Source: Actinomycetota bacterium
GTDB lineage: Bacteria > Actinomycetota > Actinomycetes > Mycobacteriales > Mycobacteriaceae
NCBI GenBank assembly: GCA_018268465.1
Contig: JAFDWN010000036.1
Location: forward strand, 154,262 to 196,386
Reading direction: 5' to 3'
DNA: 42,125 bases
Shown here piece by piece: positions 37,152 through 42,125 of the stretch. The position numbers were made by a program, and so were the translations under genes. The notes beneath the pieces were generated by a model. It was not told the origin of the DNA, made no database searches, and saw nothing but the letters and a program-made list of their open reading frames with translations. Within the stretch, counting starts at the first letter, position 1; each line of letters begins with the position of its first letter.

Positions 37152-37939
37152 CCACGCCGCCGGAGTACCCGTCCCAGCACGGCGACCCGGCTCCCTACGG
37201 CGCACCGCCGGCCTATCCACCGCCGCCCGGGCCGCCTCCGCCCTATGGGCCGCCGCCGTACGGTGCGGCCTATGGCGGGCAGCCACCGTACGGTGCGCCC
37301 TATGGCGGGCAGCCGCAATACGGCGGTCAGCCCTATCCCGGCCCGTCGCCGTATCCGCAGCCCTATCTGTCGGCACCGCCGGCCAAGACCAACTGGTGGG
37401 CGGTCGTCTCACTGGTGTTCGGTGTGCTCGGCGGGGTGCTGGTGAGCGTGGTCTGCGGCATCGTCGCGCTCAACAAGACCAAGAACGGCGCGTCCGGCCG
37501 CGGCATGGCCATCGCCGGCCTCGTGCTGTCCGGGCTGTGGGTGCTGCTGTTGGCCGTCGGCATCGCGTTCTACCTGATCGTCGGCAAAGGCCAGGTGGAC
37601 GCCATGGACGTCGCGGAGGGCGACTGCATCGGGGCGATACCCGACAGCAGCCTGGTGTCCAGTGTGCAGGTGGTGTCCTGTGAGGAATCGCATACCGGAG
37701 AGGTCTTCGCCGTACTCACCATGCCCGAGGGCGACTTCCCCGGCCAGGATGCCATCGAGGATTACCAGGGCCGGTGCGAACCGGCGCTGGCGGTCTACGC
37801 CCCCGCCGCCATGCTCGATCCCGACACCGGACTGTTCGTGCTGTACCCGACCGCGGAATCGTGGGGCCGCGGCGACCGGACGGTCACCTGCATCGCCACC
37901 AGCGAAACTCCGCGCACCGGGTCGCTGCGGACCCGCTGA
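37148..37939 (+). CDS. Pro/Tyr-rich DUF4190 membrane protein with C-terminal septum-formation-like domain
   Basis: A 263-residue protein. Residues 1-78 are cytosolic and built of Pro-Tyr-Gly-Gln repeats (PPYGAAYGGQPPYGAPYGGQ), encoded in part by a tandem 30-base repeat. Two transmembrane helices form the DUF4190 module (residues about 84-107 and 118-142, with GIVALNKTKNGASGRGMAIAG between). An extracytoplasmic domain with four Cys (GDCIG, VSCEESHTGEVFAVL, GRCEPA, TCIATS) resembles the septum formation domain of actinobacteria; two disulfides are probable. The start overlaps the hydrolase stop by 4 bases, and a hairpin follows the stop, so it appears to end the thiC operon. Confidence 0.88.
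   Translation: MTTPPEYPSQHGDPAPYGAPPAYPPPPGPPPPYGPPPYGAAYGGQPPYGAPYGGQPQYGGQPYPGPSPYPQPYLSAPPAKTNWWAVVSLVFGVLGGVLVSVVCGIVALNKTKNGASGRGMAIAGLVLSGLWVLLLAVGIAFYLIVGKGQVDAMDVAEGDCIGAIPDSSLVSSVQVVSCEESHTGEVFAVLTMPEGDFPGQDAIEDYQGRCEPALAVYAPAAMLDPDTGLFVLYPTAESWGRGDRTVTCIATSETPRTGSLRTR
37256..37315 (+). repeat. Tandem 30-base repeat, two units, in the DUF4190 gene
   Basis: Units at 37256-37285 and 37286-37315 differ at 2 of 30 bases and encode PYGAAYGGQP and PYGAPYGGQP in frame. A degenerate partial third unit (QYGGQP) follows. Copy number could vary between strains. Confidence 0.9.
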
Positions 37940-37945
37940 GCAGGC

Positions 37946-37965
37946 GCGGCGCTCCGTTGCGCCGC
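37946..37965 (+). terminator. Possible terminator hairpin after the thiC operon
   Basis: GCGGCGC (37946-37952), loop TCCGTT, then GCGCCGC (37959-37965): a perfect 7-base GC stem 6 bases after the stop of the DUF4190 gene. No T-run follows. Confidence 0.5.
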
Positions 37966-38020
37966 CGGACACCGGCGCGCCACGAGCAGGAGCCGGGCCG
38001 TCGGTTAGCGAAACCTGCGG

Positions 38021-38026
38021 TACCGT
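38021..38026 (+). promoter_or_regulatory. Candidate -10 box for a leaderless monooxygenase mRNA
   Basis: TACCGT (TANNNT) is followed by 6 bases and the ATG at 38033; no Shine-Dalgarno sequence precedes the ATG. Confidence 0.5.
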
Positions 38027-38032
38027 TTATCT

Positions 38033-39517
38033 ATGATTTCGGAGCAGTACGACGTCCTCATCGTGGGGACCGGATTCGCCGGCATCGGGGCGGCGATCCA
38101 GCTCAAACGGCTGGGATTCGAGAACTTCGTGCTGGTCGACCGCGAGGACGACCTGGGCGGAACCTGGCACGTCAACCGCTACCCCGGCCTGGCCGTCGAT
38201 GTACCGAGCACCACCTACTCGTACTTCTTCGAGCCCAACCCGAACTGGTCGCGGCTGTTCGCGCCCGGCGCGGAGCTCAAGCAGTACGCCGTGGACATCG
38301 CCGACAAGTACGACGTGCGCAGGCATATGCAGTTCAACACCACGGTGGAGAGCGCCCGTTGGGATGACGACGCCGAGGTCTGGCGCGTGGCGGTCTCCGG
38401 CGACCGGACACTGAGCGCCCGGTATCTGATCACCGCGACGGGGTACCTGTCCCAGCCGCGCACGCCCGAGATTCCCGGAATCGAGACCTTCGCCGGCAAG
38501 ATCATCCACACCACCGCGTGGGACGACGATTACGCGTTGTCCGGCAAGCGGGTGGGCATCATCGGGACCGGCGCGACCGCGGTGCAGCTCATCCCGGAGC
38601 TCGCCAAGGAGGTGGCCGACCTCACCGTCTACCAGCGCACGCCGATTCATGCGGTGCCCAAATTCGACCCCCCGATCGGGGATTGGCTCAAGCGGCTGTT
38701 CGCGAGGGTGCCTGCGACCCAGCGGGCGATCGCGACGGTCACGTTCGTCATCTACGAGTATTTCCTGTTGTACGCGGTGCTCCACGCGAAGCGCTTCCGG
38801 CGGCTGGGCATCGCCTACGCGGACCTGTCGAAGATCCACCGGTTCGTGTCGATCCGCGACAAGGCGCTGCGCAGGAAGCTGACACCGGACTACGACTTCG
38901 GCTGTAAGCGGCCGACCTTCTCGACCGGCTACTACCGGGCCTTCGCCCAACCTCATGTGCACTTGGAGACCAGCGGTATCGCCCGCATCGAACCGGACGG
39001 CATCCTCGCCGAGGACGGCACGAAGGCCGTCATCGACACCCTGGTGCTGGCGACCGGTTTCGACATGTGGGACGCCAACTTCCCGCCGTTCGAGATCGTC
39101 GGTCGCGACAGCCGCAACCTGGGCAAGTGGTGGCGTGACACCCGCTTCCAGGCCTATCAGGGGGTGACGATGCCGAGCTTCCCCAACCTCATGAACCTGG
39201 CCAGCCCGTACTCCTTCATCGGGCTGAACTACTTCGCCACGGTGGAGTATCAGATGCGGCACATGGACCGGCTGTTCACCGAGGTGAAGCGCCGCGGCGC
39301 AACGACATTCGAGGTCACCGAGGATGCCAATGCGCGGTATCTGGAGCGGATGGACGAGCGGATGGGCGACATGCTGTTCGTTCGCGGCGACTGCGCCACC
39401 TCGCGGTCCTACTATTTCGACCCGCACGGCGAGGCCACCCTGCTGCGGCCGATGTCGACGGCCGAGGCGGTCAAAGAGGCCTCGGATTTCCCGCTGAGCG
39501 ACTACCGGATCGCCTGA
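38033..39517 (+). CDS. Flavin-containing monooxygenase, Baeyer-Villiger type
   Basis: A 494-residue NADPH- and FAD-dependent monooxygenase expected to turn ketones into esters or lactones. The FAD Rossmann motif is GTGFAGIG (residues about 12-19), followed by GGTWHVNRYPGLAVDVPS. The type I Baeyer-Villiger fingerprint FxGxxxHxxxW[P/D] is met exactly by FAGKIIHTTAWD near residue 152. The NADPH motif is GTGATAVQ near residue 178, and LATGFDMWDANFPP follows near residue 340. The gene neighbours a TetR regulator (16-base tail overlap) and a hydrolase that could act on an ester product. EthA and MymA of M. tuberculosis are of this class, but identity with either is not claimed. Confidence 0.92.
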   Translation: MISEQYDVLIVGTGFAGIGAAIQLKRLGFENFVLVDREDDLGGTWHVNRYPGLAVDVPSTTYSYFFEPNPNWSRLFAPGAELKQYAVDIADKYDVRRHMQFNTTVESARWDDDAEVWRVAVSGDRTLSARYLITATGYLSQPRTPEIPGIETFAGKIIHTTAWDDDYALSGKRVGIIGTGATAVQLIPELAKEVADLTVYQRTPIHAVPKFDPPIGDWLKRLFARVPATQRAIATVTFVIYEYFLLYAVLHAKRFRRLGIAYADLSKIHRFVSIRDKALRRKLTPDYDFGCKRPTFSTGYYRAFAQPHVHLETSGIARIEPDGILAEDGTKAVIDTLVLATGFDMWDANFPPFEIVGRDSRNLGKWWRDTRFQAYQGVTMPSFPNLMNLASPYSFIGLNYFATVEYQMRHMDRLFTEVKRRGATTFEVTEDANARYLERMDERMGDMLFVRGDCATSRSYYFDPHGEATLLRPMSTAEAVKEASDFPLSDYRIA

Positions 39518-40122
39518 GCCAGACCGGCGATGAGCCGGTCGCACACCTGGTACATCTCCGCGCGGGCCAGGTCGGGATCCGCTGCGCGTGAGACGTAGAG
39601 GGCGGCCTCGTCGAGCGCACCCAGCAGGACGTGTGCGGCGGCGCGCACGGGCTGATCGGGGATGGTGCCGTCGGCGATCGCGGCGGCCAGCATCGCTTCG
39701 ATGACGCCGAGGCCGTAGCGGGCGCCCACCTCGCGCCACCGGTCCCAGCCCAGCACGGCGGGCGCGTCGACGAGCACGATGCGCTGCACGTCGGGAGCCG
39801 CGCACAGGTCGAGGAACAGCCGCGCACCCGTCCGCATCGATTCCAGCGTGCCCATGGTCCCCCGTTCGGCCAGTCGCTCGGCCACCTCGGCCACCAACTC
39901 GGCTTCGACCTGCTCGTACACCGCGACGAACAGGTCGGATTTGTCGGTGAACTGGTGGTAGAGCGCACCGCGGGTGACACCCGCCGCCGCGACGACCGCC
40001 TGCGTCGACACATTGCCGAAGCCGTGGGCGGCGAACAACGTCCTGGCCGCCGCGACCAGGGTGGCCCGCGTCGACGCGCTGCGCTGCGCCTGGGTTCGGC
40101 GTTCGGCTCTCTTGACTTCCAT
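39502..40122 (-). CDS. TetR/AcrR family transcriptional regulator
   Basis: A 206-residue repressor. The DNA-binding region is at residues about 18-64 (STRATLVAAARTLFAAHGFG, then VSTQAVVAAAGVTRGALYHQFTDKSDLF), and the C-terminal helices match the TetR_C group with LVDAPAVLGWDRWRE. It is convergent with the Baeyer-Villiger gene and divergent from the alpha/beta hydrolase, whose -35 box lies within its first codons. It probably controls the hydrolase-permease genes and perhaps the monooxygenase; the inducer is unknown. Confidence 0.92.
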   Translation of the reverse strand: MEVKRAERRTQAQRSASTRATLVAAARTLFAAHGFGNVSTQAVVAAAGVTRGALYHQFTDKSDLFVAVYEQVEAELVAEVAERLAERGTMGTLESMRTGARLFLDLCAAPDVQRIVLVDAPAVLGWDRWREVGARYGLGVIEAMLAAAIADGTIPDQPVRAAAHVLLGALDEAALYVSRAADPDLARAEMYQVCDRLIAGLAQAIR

Positions 40123-40140
40123 ACTTGCTGTACGTAACTT
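40112..40140 (+). promoter_or_regulatory. Candidate promoter of the alpha/beta hydrolase-permease genes
   Basis: TTGACT (40112-40117), a 17-base spacer and TAACTT (40135-40140) read toward the hydrolase at 40184. The -35 overlaps codons 2-4 of the divergent TetR gene. The 61-base gap contains TACGTA and an imperfect AACTTTCA/TGAGTTTG symmetry that could belong to an operator, but no strong palindrome. Confidence 0.55.
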
Positions 40141-40183
40141 TCATACCGTGAGTTTGTAAATCGTATTCGAGAGGATAGTCGAG

Positions 40184-41029
40184 ATGCCGTCCGTCGTGCT
40201 GCCACAAGCCACCATCGACTACCGCGTTTCCGGACCCGCCGAGGACGACGGCCGCCCGCCCGTCGTGTTCGTCCACGGCGCCCTCGTCGACGGGCGACTG
40301 TGGGACGGGGTCGCGGCGGGTCTCGCCGAGCAGGGGTTCCGGTGTATCCAGCCGGACCTGCCGCTGGGTTCACACCTGCGCCCGGTCACCGACCGCTCGG
40401 TGCTGTCCCCCGCCGGTGTCGCCGGTCTGGTACACGAGCTGCTCGTCGCACTGGAGCTGCGTGACGTCACCCTGGTCGGCAACGACACCGGCGGCGGCGT
40501 GTGCCAGTTCCTCGTCGACGCCCACCCCGACCGCGTCGGGCGCCTGGTGCTGACCAACTGCGACGCATTCGACAAGTTCCCGCCGTTCCCGTTCGACGTC
40601 ATCTTCTCGCTCATGCGCTCGACGGTCTCGACGCGGCTGGCGACCACGGCGATGGTCCCGACCGTCCTGCGGCATTCGCCGCTGGGCTACGGCCTGCTTG
40701 CCGAACACCTGAACCCCGCGCTGACCGCGTCGTGGATGCGCCCGTGCCGCACCGACGCCCGCATCGCGGGCGACTTCGCCGCGCTGGCGCGCGCCATCGG
40801 GCGCACCGACCTCACCGAGGTCACGCCCCGCCTGCGCTCCTTCACCAAACCGGTGTCGCTGGTCTGGGGGAACGCCGACCGCTGCTTCACCCCCGAACTG
40901 GGGCAGCGACTGGCCGCGGCGTTCCCCGACTCCACCATGGTCGGGGTTGAGGGAGCGAGAACGTTTGTCCCGCTGGATAATCCCGGTGTGGTTCGCGACG
41001 CCATCGCTGAGGTGAGCACCAGGACGTGA
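40184..41029 (+). CDS. Alpha/beta hydrolase with Asp nucleophile and atypical triad
   Basis: A 281-residue protein of the haloalkane dehalogenase/epoxide hydrolase branch of the alpha/beta fold. The oxyanion motif is VHGALVDGRLW. At the nucleophile elbow the sequence is VGNDTGGG, so Asp101 takes the place of Ser; in dehalogenases Asp is the nucleophile, but the Trp that normally follows is Thr. The expected C-terminal catalytic His (usual G-A-x-H-F-V-P) is Thr260 in GARTFVPLDNP. The remaining acid may be the Asp of VWGNADRCF. Activity is therefore uncertain. AGAGGAT lies 7 bases before the ATG. The stop overlaps the next gene (GTGA). Confidence 0.87.
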   Translation: MPSVVLPQATIDYRVSGPAEDDGRPPVVFVHGALVDGRLWDGVAAGLAEQGFRCIQPDLPLGSHLRPVTDRSVLSPAGVAGLVHELLVALELRDVTLVGNDTGGGVCQFLVDAHPDRVGRLVLTNCDAFDKFPPFPFDVIFSLMRSTVSTRLATTAMVPTVLRHSPLGYGLLAEHLNPALTASWMRPCRTDARIAGDFAALARAIGRTDLTEVTPRLRSFTKPVSLVWGNADRCFTPELGQRLAAAFPDSTMVGVEGARTFVPLDNPGVVRDAIAEVSTRT

Positions 41030-42125
41030 CGGATGCGCTGCAACGCAGACTCGGTCTGACCGACGCCGTCGTCATCGGCCTCGGGTCGATGATCGGCGCC
41101 GGGGTCTTCGTGGCGATGGCTCCCGCGGCCGCCGCAGCGGGCTCCGGACTGCTCATCGGGCTGGGCATCGCCGCCGTCGTCGCCTACTGCAACGCCGCGT
41201 CGTCGGCGCGACTGGCCGCCCGCTACCCGGCGTCCGGCGGCACCTACGTGTACGGCCGCGAACGACTCGGCCCGTTCTGGGGCTATACCGCCGGGTGGAG
41301 TTTCGTGGTGGGCAAGACCGCATCGTGCGCGGCGATGGCGCTGACGGTCGGCCACTACGCCTGGCCGCGGTACGCCCACGCGGTGGCGGTGGCGGCCGTC
41401 GTGGCGCTGACGGCGGTGAACTACCGCGGCATCCAGAAGTCGGCACTGCTCACCCGGGTCATCGTCGCGATGGTGTTGGCGGTGCTGGCCGGCGTGGTGG
41501 CCGTGCTGCTGAGACCCGGGAGTGTCGACGTGTCGGCGCTGGAATTGGGCGGCGATCTGACCGTCACCGGTGTGCTGCAGGCGGCCGGCCTGCTGTTCTT
41601 CGCGTTCGCCGGGTACGCCAGGATCGCAACCCTGGGCGAGGAGGTCCGCGATCCGGCGCGGGTGATTCCCCGCGCCATCCCCGTCGCGCTGGGGATCACC
41701 CTGGTGGTGTACGTGGTGGTGGCGGTGGCGCTGCTGAGCGCACTGGGCGGGGCGGGTCTGGCGGCGTCGGCCGCGCCGCTGGCCGACGCGGTGCGGGCGG
41801 CCGGATTCCCCGCCGCCGAGCCCGTGGTCCGGTTCGGGGCCGCGGTCGCCGCGATCGGGTCGCTGTTGTCGCTGATCCTCGGGGTGTCCCGCACCACGCT
41901 GGCAATGGCCCGCGACGGGCACCTGCCGCGGTGGCTGTCGGCGGTGCACCCGCGTTACGGCGTCCCCCATCACGCCGAGGTCGCCGTCGGGGCCGTGGTC
42001 GCGGTCCTCGCCGCGGTGGTGGACCTGCGCGGTGCGATCGGATTCTCCTCGTTCGCGGTGCTGCTGTACTACGCCATCGCAAACGCCGCGGCGTGGACCC
42101 TGGAGCCGCCCCGGCGGCGACATTC
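41026..42125 (+). CDS. APC-family amino acid permease, 3' end outside the window
   Basis: An open frame from GTG 41026 (overlapping the hydrolase stop) runs to the window end, giving about 366 residues without a stop. It starts VTDALQRRLGLTDAVVIGLGSMIGAGVFVA, with the APC signature GxGxMIGAGVF, followed by YPASGGTYVYGRERLGPFWGYTAGW. At least nine hydrophobic helices are visible. FFAFAGYARIATLGEEVRDPARVIPRAI contains the conserved helix 6 and its E-E-x-x-x-P substrate region, and ARDGHLPRWLSAVHPRYGVPHHA the cytosolic loop after helix 8. Probable importer or exchanger of an amino acid or amine. Confidence 0.9.
   Translation, partial: MTDALQRRLGLTDAVVIGLGSMIGAGVFVAMAPAAAAAGSGLLIGLGIAAVVAYCNAASSARLAARYPASGGTYVYGRERLGPFWGYTAGWSFVVGKTASCAAMALTVGHYAWPRYAHAVAVAAVVALTAVNYRGIQKSALLTRVIVAMVLAVLAGVVAVLLRPGSVDVSALELGGDLTVTGVLQAAGLLFFAFAGYARIATLGEEVRDPARVIPRAIPVALGITLVVYVVVAVALLSALGGAGLAASAAPLADAVRAAGFPAAEPVVRFGAAVAAIGSLLSLILGVSRTTLAMARDGHLPRWLSAVHPRYGVPHHAEVAVGAVVAVLAAVVDLRGAIGFSSFAVLLYYAIANAAAWTLEPPRRRH

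Noticed and set aside
38027-40276. Long antisense open frame (749 codons) over the Baeyer-Villiger gene and TetR gene
   Set aside because: No recognisable domain; the overlapped genes have complete catalytic and DNA-binding motifs.

Overview
The window comes from a GC-rich actinobacterium, almost certainly a non-tuberculous, environmental-type Mycobacterium (Mycolicibacterium-like). The proteins closely resemble the mycobacterial GroEL2, MoeA2, Psd, PssA, Cpa (Rv0435c), SodC, VirR (Rv0431), Def, XthA, ThiC and ThiD proteins, and from memory their order follows the Rv0440 to Rv0421c stretch of M. tuberculosis. That backbone is interrupted by blocks that I do not recall from M. tuberculosis. 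Many stops and starts overlap as ATGA or GTGA, GTG starts are common, and several promoters place the start codon at the predicted transcription start (leaderless genes).

Layout. 1-755 is the 5' part of groEL2 (minus strand), controlled by two tandem CIRCE sites that lie largely inside the 3' end of a TetR regulator gene (877-1494). The regulator is divergent from an SDR oxidoreductase (1587-2498), with a duplicated operator in the promoter. Next come a Tat-exported polysaccharide deacetylase (minus), a stand-alone superfamily-2 helicase (plus), and a minus-strand group: two bPH2 (YdbS/YdbT-like) membrane proteins, a HAD phosphatase and a small membrane protein. At 8622-14600 lies a tight operon: an SDR paralogous to the first one, moeA, psd, pssA and the Cdc48-like ATPase cpa. 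Its 5' end looks leaderless.

14628-26242 is a cation and envelope-stress block: a NarL-type two-component system (minus), a divergent three-gene unit (KhtT-like regulatory protein, CBS-pair protein, ArsB/NhaD-type antiporter), an FAD monooxygenase, and a complete six-gene Mrp sodium/proton antiporter operon in which mrpA and mrpB are fused. 26266-29556 is a minus-strand cluster (DUF3263 protein, VirR, SodC lipoprotein, YbdK-type carboxylate-amine ligase, LON-domain protein). def, a GNAT acetyltransferase and xthA follow on the plus strand, facing a 14-TM-type MFS exporter gene. A TPP riboswitch precedes a four-gene chain, thiC-thiD-hydrolase-DUF4190 protein (34034-37939). The last part holds a Baeyer-Villiger-type monooxygenase, a convergent TetR regulator, an unusual alpha/beta hydrolase and an APC permease cut by the window end.

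No rRNA, tRNA, insertion sequence, phage gene or CRISPR array was seen. No stretch over 300 bases lacks a gene; the longest gap is the 256-base MFS/thiC interval, which carries an AT-rich promoter zone and the riboswitch. I found no clear case of a wholly new system. The strongest leads are the KhtT-like/CBS/antiporter unit, the regulator gene that contains the heat-shock operators, the alpha/beta hydrolase lacking a catalytic histidine, and the degenerate D1 ring of Cpa.
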